From NCBI GenBank assembly GCA_023055355.1, contig JALJCS010000002.1, forward strand, positions 79,441,001 through 79,505,000: a DNA stretch of 64,000 bases, written 5' to 3'. Shown piece after piece: positions 1 through 12,599 of the stretch. The DNA comes from Agelaius tricolor. Lineage: Eukaryota; Chordata; Aves; Passeriformes; Icteridae. Made by a program: the position numbers and the translations under genes. The notes beneath the pieces are model-generated. The model was not told the DNA's origin. It ran no database searches and saw only the letters and a list, made by a program, of their open reading frames with translations. Position 1 is the first letter of the stretch, and every line of letters starts with the position of its first letter.

Positions 1-3000
1 TTTGGTGGTAATTTGTTTGGTTAATACTTTTTTCCTTGTCATCTTTCTGTGTCTGTGTTGGGTCCTGTTCCCCACTTCCTGTACATATCCACAGGCTGTG
101 TTTTGTTCTCAAGGAAAGCTGTCTTACATTTTCCAAGAGGAAGAATAATTCATGTCCAGGTTACCCAGCTGCATGGGGCAAAGGTGTTATGACATTAGGT
201 TAAGTTTTGCTAAGTGGGTGAGGTACTGCTTAGCTACATTTGAATGTTTCCTAAACTAATGCAGAACAGCCCTGCCATTGCTGCAGCATAGAGGGGTTTG
301 TGTCCCCAGCTGGCCCAGTGAAATTGTAGGATAGGTGATGGAATTTGTCTGAACTGTGCAGCAACTCTGTGTCAGTGCTGGGGGCAGGACATGGGACCCT
401 TCTATGGCCACCTACATATCTTCTTCAATACAGATTTGGGGCTGAAGCTCTTGAGTTTGTCTCATGTGAACTGTGGTCACTATTGAATTGATGCCCATAT
501 GTGCATGTGCTAGTTGATGTGTAAATGGCCAAATCTATTTGAAAGTCCCAGCAAGCCCTTTGTGCAGAAGCAGGTTTCCACCCCTGCTGTGTTATGGTGG
601 TGTGCTTTAGCAGCCTGTGCCTCACATTTGCGTTTCTGAAGTTTCAGAGGCACTGGAGGGCACACTGCTGTAACCCTTGAGTGCTTCTGCAATTATCTCA
701 ACCATGGTCCATGCTGGCATAGCTGGGATAGGATGCTGCATGTGTTGTCTGTTCAGAGAAGCGTTGTGCTGGTTGAAGACATCTTCCTGCTGGGGATTGT
801 ATCAGGAGGTTTCTTTTTAATTGTTAATTTAGATGTAACTTGTTACAGCCAAGTTATAACCACACATCCTGGATTAGTTTGTGTGCCATCTCTTAGTGTG
901 AGGCAGGACCACTGAGGGTTAGAAAAATACTTGATGGTACAAAGAAGGCTTGAGGGCAAGCCTTTTCCTTCACCATCATCTTTTTGACTGGAGCAGCCAC
1001 AATGCTTCATTCTCCAAAACTTCCTGCAAATTCTGGTCTCTGTAGTTCTGACACCAAGCTAAACCTGATCAATGGAGAGTTTGAAACCTCCTGCTTTGCA
1101 AATTAGTTCCTGAAGCCTATGGTCACAGTTGTTGTGGGTACTGTAACTGCAGGGGCTGCATGTGCCCAACGTCTCTTAGGGGTTTGCTTTTGCAGGATGT
1201 GAAAATTGAAACGTTTGGGTCTGGAGGCAGGTGCTGAGGAGTACATAGGAGTGGAGGGCTAGGGCTTGAGAGGCCAAAGCACTTCTCATTGCAGCCTACC
1301 TGGAGTGATGCTGGATTGTGACAACAGTGTCATTTGGCTTTGCAAAATCTACTTAAAATTTTGCAATTGCTCCAGTTAATAGCTTTGAGGCAGCAAATGC
1401 ATTTGTTCTGTCTCACAGACCTGCCACTCTACCAGCCACAGCTGCTCATTGCAGCAGTCACAAACATGTAGGGAGTGAGGGGATGGGGCTGCTTGGTGCC
1501 ACTCTGCCTTTACCTGCCCCCTGCACCTTTAGCAGAGGAGGGAAAGAGGGATGATGTCCACAAGACCTTTTCAGGAATAAAGGGAAATGCTTCTGGTGCC
1601 CTGCAGGCATGGAAAAGTGCATCGAAGGCAGAAGGAGTACTATTGGTGAATATTTAATCCTGGCTTCAGGTTTTACTTTCTAAGAATAAATAAGAAAATG
1701 TTTCTTGGGTGGAGAATTTTGAAGAAGTGTAAAGCATTACTGGAAAGCAAGTGGTGGCTGTATTGAGCTTGCTTTTTTCCCATGCAAAAAGCTTTTGTCT
1801 CCTTGCAGGTATTCCCCTTCATGTATGATATGCTTCCATGCCAGATTAAACTGTTGTAAGTAATGTTACCTCTTTTGGATTGAGGGAGTGAGAACCGTGC
1901 TTGATCTCTTTGCCTTCTTCTCTGCACTGAGAAATGAACTGGGGCTGGGATGTAGTTTTGTAGTGGAGAGCCTGGCTGCTGTCTTGTCAGCAAAGGACTG
2001 CTAAACTGCAGTTTCTGAATTGGACATGCATAACAAAAACATTACTAGCAAGCTTCTCTCTTTTTAAGCACCTTGGTAAGACATGCATTGGAAACATCCA
2101 GACTTCCCCACTCTACTTAGTGCTGTCCCTGGGGGAAAGTCTCTGCTCAAACTTGGATTTCCCTAAATGAGAGCTTACAAGCAATTGGGACACTTCCATC
2201 ATTGCTCTAGCCTTCTATTCAAGATAATATTAAGAGACATCATAACATCACAGTGTCAGAACAAACAAAGCACTATGTAATTTTATCCCATATTAATGCA
2301 GAGCGTTGCAGATGGTGCTATCATTAGACAGCAATCTATAAAAACGGCCCATGAGACAAAGCCCTGGCACAATTATTTATTCTTCAATTATTTATTCAGC
2401 CCTTTAGGATGTGTAATACTGACAGACAGCACAGAATGTACTGCCTACCAATTTGCAGATCTTGACTGAGTCCTCCATCCTCAATGGAATAAAACATGTA
2501 TGGGGGAGGGTGATGTCGCATGGCTTTGAATTTTATTTTTTGTTTGTTTTACTGTTTATTACACGACTTTAAGGCTACCACTTTGAAGCAACCTCATCCA
2601 CCCTGTTGTTCATCTGTTTATTTCAGTTAATTGCAAGGAAGATTTAATGTTCTGAACCTGAGGTTTTAAATCTCATGTGTGCTTGGAGCCAGGGGTTGAT
2701 TTCCCCACAGAACTAACATCAGCTGGCCAGCCTTGCGGGGCAGACTAATTGGGTGGGCGCCTGCTTTCCTGCCAGCCCTGTCAATCCAGGGAGCTCTGCT
2801 CTCAGCAGCTGACAGCGCTGTGTGTTCTGCACAGACACACTGCTTTCCAGTTGGATTAATGGGTGAAGATGCAGGCTTGTTTGGTTAAGGCTCTCTTGCC
2901 CAAGACCTGGTCTGGTCCTGACAGCTATTACTATTGTAGTGGCATTTTCAGAGAAGAATTTAACCCCTTGATGAATTTTTACTGTTGCTTTACCATCAAA

Positions 3001-5498
3001 GTGATGTAAAAAAATAAACACTTCCATCAAAAGGAACACATCTGCCTCTAAATGTACCTTTGCCTCCTCTGTGATAAGACAAATATTTCTGTGGTTGCCC
3101 AGTAAACCAGAACTGGGAACTGATCTGGTTTAAAGCTAGGGACTGATTCAGGTTTCGGCTCTAAGTGACAATGAAATTGCTAAAGTGTCATTTTCTGAAA
3201 TGGCTCCTCTTAATCAGAAAAATCCTCCTAAGCAGCTCTAGTATATAAACAGTAACATTAATTCTGTAGGATTTTAGAGTCCAAATAAATTGCAGATTTA
3301 TCTGTCACTAGTGTCTGCTTTCTCTTTCTGGTGTATGTTGGTTAGGTTCATCTCTTGACATCCATATTGTCAAAGACCCTGCCTTTTTTACTAAAACGTA
3401 CCTTACACTCCTGCCTAAAGGTATTCTTCTGTATTGTTGGGGTTTTTTTATAAAATGAATCTATAATGTTCCATTGTAAAGTCTCCCCTCCTTCACCACA
3501 GCACTTGTCTTCACATCTGTGATAAAAATGAATGGCCCTTTCACTCAGAAACACTGTTTCAGTTATTTATAGATGATATTAACTACATGTCTTTAAAACT
3601 GTATAATCCAACCCCACTCTTTTATTTGATGTTGAGTCATTCTGGCAAGTCCTTTGTATTAAGCTGGTAAATTTTGGGCTGGTGTAAGTAACCTCCTAAT
3701 TTTTTAATTTAGTGGTAAATCTAAAACAAGTGCCTTATAACCGACAAGATAAAGTCTCTAATTAGATTAGTTTGCAATTTCTAGGTGCCTGTTTAGAGTG
3801 CCAAGTTAGCTATTTTTTTTTTTCTTGATGAGATAGGATCTCTTGGTCATTTACTTCATTTAAATAATTTCTTAAATTTGACTTAAATCTTACTCTGGAT
3901 TTTAAAAGTAGATGGAGAAAATGTGTATGTATTGTGTATCTCAGCCCTACAGGCAACTGGAGCTGCCATTGCTTGGCAGAACATTTAAATTGTGTGGGAA
4001 GGAGCTGGGGGCTGCTGTGTTGTCACTTGTTTAACCCAGGCAGCCTCCTCTGGTTCCTCACTTTTACCTGGGTCCCCTTCCCTTTTCCAGCCTCCATGAC
4101 TGAGGCTTTGCCAGCTTCAGCATTCCTGAGGCAGCAGGTCCTGATCCAGGCTGTGCATGTGTGGGGCTGGTCCAGTGTCCCCTGTGTGGGACATTTTGTG
4201 TGTGCTGGGCACATGCTGGCTCTGGTGGAGACCAGTGGAACCAGTGTGGAAGGGGAGCAGCCTGACACTCTTCCATGGCTGCCTGCAGCAGCTCGTGTCC
4301 AGGCGAGCTTTCCTGCAGGAGTGGGCTCACCTGCTGGGGTGATTTCACAATTTAATCCATTTTCAACCATCCCCCCTTGTGTAGCTCATAGTCACACAAG
4401 CAGAAAAGGGAAAACCCTCACCTGCTTATTGCTTTGAGCTGTTTTTTTTCTCCTGTGATGGTTTTAGATTTGAGAAGCCTCTGGAGTGGCTGGGACAGTA
4501 GGGAAAAGGGGCAGGCAGTGGCCATGGCTGTACCTACCTGCAGCAGCCCAGGGCCACTTCTGCCATTGGAATGGAGAATATCCCCTTTCTGGGAAGTCAC
4601 TTCCCAGTAAAGGCCACCAAAGCTTCCTATCCTCACCCTCCTGTTGAAAGAGCGACTAAATGAATTCAGTGAGGGTGACTAAAAGAGCCAAGAGCAGTTC
4701 CCCAAGCACCATTTTTGGCATCTGTGCCCCTTAGGAGAGCTATGCCATGGCTAATCCCCGGGGTCCTCCTCCCACCCACCTTCCCGGGTTTGGGAGGGGA
4801 GCCAAAGCCGGATCCTTGGGATGTGACGCTGCTCTGAATTACCAATTGCTACGGTTGCCCAGGTCTGTTTGTCAGCACTATTCAGTGCTGCTTAATCCCC
4901 TTTTGTGCCCACTCTGGAAGGCCAGCTGGGATTTTGTGAGTTGGTTCATGCTGCATTCACAGCCCTGGGGAGAAGGAAGGTGAAACCACAAATGGAAAGG
5001 TGCTGGGTGTGGAGATGTGTGTGCATATGTGCTTGGCCTTCATGAGGTGTTCCTGTAAAATTAAGAATATATCTGACCGATGCTAGAAACGTAAGTAAAG
5101 CAAACAAATTAGTGGCAAAGTCTGAGAAACCTCTGCTGACATGCAGGCTTTAACCCAGGCAGTTGTGCCAAAAGATCCAGAAAAGGCTTAATGGCAGGAG
5201 ATAATGCTGCTGTGTCAGCACACATTTTCAGCCCTGGCTGTGAATTTCCTGGCTTTTGTGTACTTGAGTTAAACCCTGATGTTAGTAGCCCATCAGCCCC
5301 TCCAAATAAGTACCCTCAAACAAAGAGAGAATCAAATCCCAGCAGTTGGCTACTTAGTGGGGGAGACTGGTGGGTAATAACGAGGCATGAACCTGATGAA
5401 CACTGAGAGCAATGTTAGAGTCTATGAGTGACCTATTATACTTGCAGTAGTTTGGGTCAGTATGGACATTCCTGGCCAGAAATTCCCAGAAAAATATA
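1..5498. other. Unique non-coding sequence, no gene seen
   Basis: No ORF here has recognisable domains. The longest, 3934-4437 on the plus strand (167 codons), sits in a GC-richer patch where minus-strand ORFs also stay open, so it reflects composition rather than selection. A poly-T run lies near 3812. The block around 2255-2490 is AT-rich, free of simple repeats and rich in ATTA and TTTATT motifs, so it is a candidate conserved element (inference). No CpG island or core promoter could be supported. Confidence 0.6.
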
Positions 5499-5545
5499 TT
5501 TAGTTAGTTTAGTTTAGTTTTAGTATATTTAGTTCATAGTTCATC
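5499..5545. repeat. Degenerate TTTAG/TTAGT short tandem repeat
   Basis: The sequence reads as successive TTAGTTTAGTTTAG-type units, then decays into TATATTTAGTTCATAGTTCAT. It is a short imperfect pentanucleotide-like microsatellite. It is not the vertebrate telomere repeat, which is TTAGGG; the third G is absent throughout. Confidence 0.6.
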
Positions 5546-6750
5546 AATAGCAAGACCTTGGGAATCAGAGGTGCAGCCACCAGTAATCTTCGTGCTGTTG
5601 CTGATAGTGAAATGTTGTGTGCTAAAAAAAAAATCTTTCTTAAGCAATTGTTTGATTATACTTTTAATGAATGCAGGCTGCAACCAAACACTTTCATGAC
5701 AACTGTGTAATCTAATTACTGTAACAATTTATCTATGGCTTTTTTATATTTTACTGTCTATTCCTTGCAGCCTGCAAGTTCCCAGGTAGGGGCATGTGCT
5801 GCAATAATCCCTGTTATGTCCTGGGCGCTGGAAATGCCACATGACCTCCTGGGAGCATGGTAACGGTGGCAGCCAGGGCATTTTCTGTCTAAGGAAACAT
5901 GATCCTTCTGACAGCACCAAAACAAGAAGACAGATACTGGAAAGAATAACAAAGATACCTAGCAACATTTCAGTGACAGCAGGATTTGATTTTGAGACTC
6001 AGAGTCTGTGCTGGAATCCATTAGGTTCTGATCCCCAGGTGTCCTACTCCTTCAATCTCTTCTAACAAGAAACATTCAAGAGAAAGGAAAGGGAAATCTC
6101 TCTCTTGAACTTGAAGCTGTAACTGGTGTATGAATGAATCTATCTAATCCAGCAAAGCAGGGACAGGGTTTATCTTCTGCCTCAGCCAAGCCCCTCTCAG
6201 TGTCTGCAGTGAGGTAATGTACAAAAGTGTAATGTTCTTGGTAATCCATGCTACGTGTGTGCCTTGGAGCACTGTTGGGACAGCCATGCATTGAGTGTGG
6301 CCTGTTCATGCTATTGGCAGCCTGTCTGAGCTCAGCCATCCTGCTGGCCCCTCCTGAGCACTGGGACTGGTGTATCCACCCCCGGTGACTGTTAAGGTTG
6401 TGCATGGTTGGAAGCATGGCCTTGAGTATCATCAGATCTGCTGAGCAGATAAACTGGAGACATGAAATGTTAAGAGATATTTTGGGCAAGGTGGGTTGTC
6501 TGGATTTGTGTGATAATTGCTAGAGAGAAATGCACACTCCAGGGTGCAATTCTTCCCCTCCTGATGTGGCATTAAAAATAGGTCAGATGACTCTGATCCT
6601 AAAGCTCCACCATGAGCTCTGCAGAGAAGAGATGCCTACTTCAGATTGTAGTTATTTGAAGAGGATATGACTTGTACTTGACTTAGATGAAAATGGGTTT
6701 GGACTTTTGTGTAAAACAAGTCTTAGCAGAGGTGGTGCTCTAATGGAAGA
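5546..6750. other. Unique non-coding sequence, no gene seen
   Basis: Nothing recognisable was found. Small ORFs overlap one another on both strands without domain content. Base composition is ordinary for the window. Confidence 0.55.
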
Positions 6751-6810
6751 ACAAATGTTATTTCCACTACCTGTGGAATAACAAATGTTACTTCCACTAC
6801 CTGTGGAAAA
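6751..6810. repeat. Two-copy 30-bp tandem duplication
   Basis: Two adjacent 30-base units (6751-6780 and 6781-6810) both begin ACAAATGTTA and continue through TTCCACTACCTGTGGAA. They differ at one internal base (T versus C at unit position 11) and at one base near the unit end. The near identity suggests a fairly recent slippage or replication-error duplication. Each unit also contains the inverted pair TTCCAC/GTGGAA, which may have promoted the event. Confidence 0.85.
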
Positions 6811-9116
6811 GCTGCATACTCAGATTGTCTTGAAAATGAACAGCTCCTTTTTTTCCAACTAGTTTTGGATGTTGTACTGTGACAAGGTTCAGAGGTACCA
6901 TTCTGCATTCTTTTAGCATTGGAAATTTCCCTGGGTGTGTTTGCCCTTGCAGCAAGCATACCCATGGGCATGTACAACTACCCATTTGCCCTCTCCCTTG
7001 GAACTGTCATAGTGGCCTTGCTGCTAAATGGTTTTGTGTCAAACGGTCTGTAGAGTTAAGAGTGGGGTCATCTATGTGTTTTAAGTCATGGGTTCTGTGA
7101 GCATGTTTGATTTGCAGAGCTGATTTTTAAAAAGACCTGATGACTGGTTGCGTACTGCTTACCATTATGAGTGAGGCATGCAGTCCACTGTGAGGACACA
7201 GTGCAGGGCCCATGAAATTACAGCTTACCTAGCTTCTGCCTTTGTTTAGTAGGGTTTGAATGGTATGGTTAGTATCTATACTATGGTGATTGGAGATAGG
7301 AGGAGGAGATCTGTCCACAAGCCAATTCTTCTTTTAAATCACTGTAGCCCCCTGTATCCAGATTGCTGAACAGAGCCTTTGGACCTACTTCCCTCCTCCA
7401 TCTTTAGTGAAGAATTTTGCCTTACACTGTTGAACCCAACATGGGTTCAGGTAAAACCAATTGTGCACCAGACCTAACGAAGGTAAAGTGACTGCCACGC
7501 TTCAATACAGAAAGTGCCTCTAAAAAGCTCCTTTTCTATGAAAGGCAGCTTTTTGTGTACACAGCTGACTTTGGAAGCTGGTGTTTTACAAGTGTCCTGT
7601 GCTCCTCATTCAGATGGGTAGATTGAAGAAGGACTGATGAGGCTGACCCAGATGTTCAGAGGCTGGTGCAGCTGCTGCAAGGTTTTGGTCTGGAAACCTT
7701 CAGCTACATTTCACCCAAGGAGTTGAAAAGTCCTTAAACAGCCAGCACTTCCAAGTGGTAAGAAGGAAATAAAACATCTTCATCACTTCTTTTTGTGGAA
7801 CTGGTACAACCCCTTATCTCTGTGAGTCAGATAATCACCTTCTACTTACTTTTCTCCAGTGGGCCTCCAACTTCTGCAGTTGTATAAATACTGGACGTAG
7901 CTGCCATGTAAACATACAGATCGTGCTTTCAGTAAAATCTGAATACACTAAATTTGAAAGTGAAGTTTATTCCATATTACTCTGATATACTGGTTTATGC
8001 TGAAAACACAATATGGCCCATTCTTTCTTTGGGTTTTTAAAAAAAGGGAATGTCTATTACTTTTACCTCTGTAGTACTTCAAATATTGCAAATAAGTATA
8101 AGAGCTAAAACAAGGGCTATGTTTGTCAGTGATTTGTTGGCATACAATAGTTATTTTTTACACAAAAGAAAGCAGAAAAGTTAGATGAAGCTTTGTCTTT
8201 GAAGATTTCTCACAGAGTTGTGGTTTTCACTGTTGGCTTCTGTGTGGTTTATTGTCCTTCTCAGGGTGGTGGTGGTGGACACGTTTTTCTGATTGCTCCA
8301 AGCTATGGCTGGCACTCTGCCTGCAGGCCAGCTCTGAGTCCTGCAGGGCAGGATCGAGGCATCTAAATATGCAAGTAAATAAAAACAATTTTTTTAAAAG
8401 TGACAGCAAAATAAAATGAAATTTTATGAAGGGTATGGGAGGAGGCAGGAGTGAGGATGTTCTTTTCTCAGTTTCTCCTTCTCCACAAGGTTCTTTTGGA
8501 TTGTGAAACCTGATGAAAAGGATGATACGGGAATGTTGTAGTGGTCCACAGTGCTGCACTTCTGCATTGGGCCACGGGTATTGGAAAGCATCTCACTGAC
8601 AGACATGGAGAAAATTGTAGCTTCTCATAACTACATTGGCTGCTTCAAAAAATGTACCATTTAATGGATATAATATTACAGAGCCTTAAGGGTGAGCCAT
8701 AGTATATTGTTCAATAGCTGAATTCTGTCATATACAAGTCTTCATTTTGGAGAGCAATGCTTTCAGGCCATGCAGAGAAAAATCCAATAAAGGTTTTAAT
8801 CTGTAGGAAGCTGAATTTCCTCTGTGTTGTGTGAGACCTAGGTGCCACTTATATCTCATGTATCTGTCAAAATACTTCATAGGTGAATTGAAGTAGCATC
8901 TTGGTTTCATGGTGACCCCCTGTTTTGGTGATGGTTTCCTCCCTGGGAGCATCACAAGGAGCAGAGGTGTCTTTGTTTCACTTGGTCAGCTACTTGCCTT
9001 TCAGTAGCATCTTTTTTTCTCAGGCTTCTATGCTAAATCAAGAAACACCAATCCATCTTCAGCTGACATCCCACAGGCTGGCCTCATGCACTCCATGCAG
9101 AGCCTGGGTGTTATAG
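6811..9116. other. Unique non-coding sequence, no gene seen
   Basis: No supported gene, RNA or interspersed repeat was seen. ORFs such as 8227-8559 (minus) have no recognisable features. The stretch around 7900-8420 is AT-rich with short A and T runs. Confidence 0.5.
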
Positions 9117-9400
9117 GAATCACATAGCAGAAGTTGAAAGGAACCTCAGTGATCACCTGGTCTGGCCATTCTTGGCAAATACGTGGGCTAGACAATATTC
9201 CCAGCATCCTGTCCAGCCAAATCCTAAACACATCCAATGCTGGAGAGTCCACCACTTCCCTGGGGAGAATATTCCAATGGCTGGTTGTTCTCATTGTGAA
9301 AACTTTTTGTCTTGTGATCAGTTGAAATCTCCTCAGAAGTAACTTGTACCCATTGCCCTTCATTTTCCCCTGTGACAGGAGCAGAACCCCTGGTGCAGGA
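9117..9400 (-). mobile_element. CR1 LINE 3'-end fragment, old and 5'-truncated
   Basis: Read on the minus strand, this matches the layout of an avian CR1 retrotransposon tail. The GAAAGGAACCTCAGTGATC block near 9135 corresponds to the CR1 3'-terminal GGAAGGGACC...GATCATC signature. Further in comes the GTACCCATTGCCC block at about 9346-9358. The minus-strand reading frame at roughly 9282-9199 encodes a peptide with the CR1 ORF2 C-terminal pattern W-N-x-L-P-R-E-V-V-D-S-P followed by L-D-V-F. The rest of the reverse transcriptase and the endonuclease are absent, so the element is a dead 5'-truncated insertion, as is typical for CR1. Divergence is visible throughout and the usual 8-bp terminal repeats are almost gone, so it is an old copy. 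The 5' limit of the element is uncertain and could reach about 9420. Confidence 0.85.
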
Positions 9401-11120
9401 GGGTCTCCTGGGCTGGGACAGCAAGGTGATGTGGTGTTTTTGCAGTTGCTCTTGAGCTGGGCTTTGCTCAGCAGAGGTGGCTGGGGCTGGCAGCTTGCTG
9501 TGTGCACAGACTGTGCCAGGCCAGGATGGCTCTGCAGGGCCTGGGCACCAGGGCTGTGCATGTCACAGCCACCCCAGGCACACTTCTGCTCTTGCCTCCA
9601 TGTGGGGACAAAGGCTCTGCTTGCTCATCTGCTTTAAAAGGGTCTGCAGGATGCTTTGAAACCAGCCATGAGAGTTTGATTTTGGGGAAAATCAGGATGT
9701 GAGTGAACAGAGGCAGAGGGGTGGGAGGGGGAAGCAGGCCAGCCTGTCTGCAGGGCCCGGGTTGGGGTTTGAATGGGCCGTGAGTGGTGTGATGCTTGTG
9801 GGAGGATTAGAGCAATAAGGGCTTCAGTATCTCTGAAACAAGAAAAGAGTCTGGTGTATTGTGCTCATGTTCCTGAACAAAACTATTTTACAGTCATTCT
9901 GGTAATACGTTTTAGGGCCAAAGAGAAAATGGGAATGTTTAGATTCTCTTTTTAAGGATAGTCTATTTGCATTAATTCCTTTGTGTTACATTGAAGGGAA
10001 TGTCCTGGCAAAATGTCATTTGAAAGGATTATTTTAGAGTTTAAATACATCCTGCCAATCCCTTCTTTCTTTGCTTCACCTCCAAGAAGAGCAGAGAAGT
10101 GTACGCTAAAATAAATTTTGGCTTCCTAGCTATTGAGGGGCATAAGAGTAAAAATAATTTTGAAAGAACTTAAAGCTTCCAAAATGGAAAACATTTGTTT
10201 CTGCAGTTTATTGCAATTGAAGAAACTTGTTATATTTACTTCCCGCTTTTCAGTTTTGGTGCGAAGTGCATGGGTTTACAGCCTGAAAAAGAGTAGAAGC
10301 TTGGCTTGCATGGCCATTCTTATTACACAGTCTTGTCCAGCCCAGCTCTCACTTCTCTCCTTGTTTACAACCCTTGTGAAGTTGTTTCTACTGAGATTTG
10401 ATGTATGTAAATTCTGCTAAACAGTGATGAATTGAAAGTGAGGAATAATTTAGCACTTGATTTTGAGTAGTACTCTTGACACAGTGAAACTAGACTTTTA
10501 TTGCATTCTAATTTTAATATATTTTAAAAAGAAAGGAAGATAATGACTGTTTCTCATGGAATTTTATAAATGGATCTGTAACTCTTAGTGATTCCAAAAA
10601 GAAGTAAACTTGAATGATGCATGAGAGGATGTGATCTATGACTTTTGGCACAAAATAAGCAATGCTCTGAGATGTACTTTACACATCAGTATGAACAAAA
10701 CTTTGCCATAGGCCATTCCTCATCCACTTGTGAACATACTGTGTTCTTGTGACTGCTTATGAAGAGGTACAAAAGTCAAGAATATTGGTATTTTATCTGT
10801 GACTTAGCAGATAAGCTTGGTAGGGATTGAATACCACCTGTCCTGCTCTGTGAACCTAAAGCTATAGTCTGGGAGCTGTATATTCACAGGCAACTGGCCT
10901 TTCATTTTCTCTGGGTACTGCTCTAGCCAAGTTGATTGTTGGTTTTGCTACAGCTCTCTTTTGCCATATATGGGAATTACAGACTGAGGCCTTGCTTGTA
11001 TAGCACATTTTGTTCTTAAAAAACTTTAAACTTGTTTCTTTCTTAATGTTCACCTCTGATACCTTTTGACCTTACAGTGGAGATGCAGCAGGGGCCAATG
11101 GCAGTTCTGATGAGAGAAGG
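9401..11120. other. Non-coding sequence; GC-richer first 400 bases
   Basis: The part to about 9780 is GC-richer (TGGGGCTGG-like runs) and therefore carries several overlapping ORFs on both strands, none recognisable. From about 9900 the sequence turns AT-rich. No gene or RNA was supported. Confidence 0.5.
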
Positions 11121-11207
11121 GATAGCAGAGAACCCTTGCAGCAGTGTTAGCACAGAACTCTTGCAGTGGTGATAGCAGAGAACCCTTGCAGCAGTGATAG
11201 CGCTGCT
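11121..11207. repeat. 25-bp minisatellite, about 3.5 copies
   Basis: Three full 25-base units start at 11121, 11146 and 11171, and a partial unit starts at 11196. Units 1 and 3 are identical and begin GATAGCAGAGAACCC. The middle unit differs at several positions, beginning GTTAGCACAGAACTC. The alternation of identical outer units with a diverged middle one suggests a two-step expansion or local gene conversion. It is too short to be a functional satellite, but copy number may vary between individuals. Confidence 0.9.
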
Positions 11208-12116
11208 AGAAGAAAAGAGAATATTGCAGTATTTAAATCACAGAGTCTTTCAAACAGAGGTGAAGCTTCTGTGCTACCAAAACTAGGGTCTCCTGGTAGG
11301 TAAGCTTAAGTATGCTGTTCTGAGTCAAACAAAATGTATACTCTCCTCTGTGTGGTCATGTTCATAGAAGGTTTTACTTGAGGGAAACTGCCTGAGATTT
11401 TACATCTGGTTCTGTCATTCGTTAAGGTGTCTCATGCAGCATGACCAGGTCTTAACACTTTCCAGAAAAGAAGTTACCAAAAGCAACTGTTTTATCAACT
11501 GGCTTACAGTTACAAAATTGTAATTGGAAATGTATTCTTCTGATGCAATACATTATAATTTTCTCCCCAAAATACAGACATCAGCACATACATAAATGCA
11601 CTCTTTACCAAAAGAGACATGAGAATACTGACTGATGTCCAAGAGATAGCATGCAGTTCATTCACTCAAGAAGTTGAGGAAATACCTCCTCAGCCGGAGG
11701 AAGAAGTAGGAATGCAGCTTGGAAAGCATGAAAACCACACTGACATATGCTTCTTGTTCAGCAGCCACCTTGCCTAACCACAAGGCCAAGATTTCTCAGC
11801 TCCTCAGTCAGATCTGTGCAGAGTGGTGCTGGGATCCATAAGTCAAGGTTATTCAGTATCATGGTTGTTAAACTCCATTTGTCTTTCATGCTGTATTTAT
11901 CAGAGAGATCCATGTAGAACTGAGTAAACAAACAAAAAAAAAGATTTAATTTTAGTAGAGATTATTCTCAAAAACCCAGAGTTCAGAGGAAACTGTGCAA
12001 AGTACATGTTTGTTTCCAAGGAAAACAGTAATGAGAAAGAGTTAGGTCGTTGTGGAAAAAAAACCCACATAAAAGATCTCTTTTAACAAGGACATGGTAA
12101 CAAAGCTTATCTTCTT
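11208..12116. other. Unique non-coding sequence, no gene seen
   Basis: No supported features. It contains short A-rich runs at about 11931-11942 and 12055-12063. No ORF of note. Confidence 0.5.
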
Positions 12117-12250
12117 GGGCAGCTTTGCCTAACAGATAAGGCCCTGGACTTGAAGTGGGTTCAAATCCCAGTTGTGCTGGAGAATTTTTGTCAATTTAGA
12201 CCTCTCAATTTGTGCCCTTGTAATTTCTTTTTGCAAAGAGGAAACAGTAC
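12117..12250 (+). mobile_element. MIR/CORE-SINE-like fragment with tRNA-derived head
   Basis: The segment starts with a tRNA-like region: an A-box-like stretch (AGCTTTGCCTAACAG, near 12121) and a clear B-box GGTTCAAATCC at 12158-12168. It continues into the order expected for a MIR element: CCAGTTGTGCTGG, then CAATTTAGACCTCTCAATTTG, then GAGGAAACAGTA. That order (B box, 'tctgcc' zone, 'acctctc' zone, 'tttcctc'-like zone) is the MIR consensus layout. It is heavily diverged, as expected for a SINE that spread in early amniotes. The alternative is a more recent tRNA-derived SINE or tRNA pseudogene. It is not a functional tRNA because the acceptor and anticodon arms do not pair properly. Confidence 0.5.
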
Positions 12251-12599
12251 AATTTGTACTCTGTAAACTGTTCAGAGTAGGGATGAGGGCCTTGGGTGTG
12301 ATGCAGGTGTAGGTCCCTGCCTGTGCAGGGATTTAGGGCTCGAGGGTTGAACATGACAAGTGGACCTGCTCACTTACTTGTCCTGACTGAAGTACTTTCA
12401 CCCTCCCTTGGCAGAAAAGTTGTTACCAATCAACAGCAGTGTTCTCAGAGACCTTACACAGGGCAAAATACCTCCCTTTTCCACCCCCAGCTTCAGAGAA
12501 AGTGAGTGAGTGTATTGGTTGCTTCACACAAACTTCAGTGTGTTTGAGCCAAGGCCCAAATGCTGGGTCATTAAGCCTTGTAGCAGGCTTTTGGAGTGT
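12251..12599. other. Short unique spacer between two MIR-like fragments
   Basis: Nothing recognisable. The possible tail of the upstream SINE may extend to about 12290, but it is too diverged to define. Confidence 0.4.

Noticed and set aside
3934..4437. 167-codon plus-strand ORF
   Set aside because: Opposite-strand frames are also open across the same GC-richer stretch, and the protein has no recognisable domain or conserved pattern.
5499..5545. Interstitial telomere repeat
   Set aside because: Units are TTTAG/TTAGT, not TTAGGG.
9028..9561. 177-codon minus-strand ORF as a host gene
   Set aside because: The recognisable middle part is CR1 ORF2 debris; the rest is unrelated flanking sequence read through by chance.
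12117..12180. Functional tRNA gene (B-box present)
   Set aside because: The acceptor stem does not pair and the downstream sequence follows the MIR layout, so it is a SINE head.
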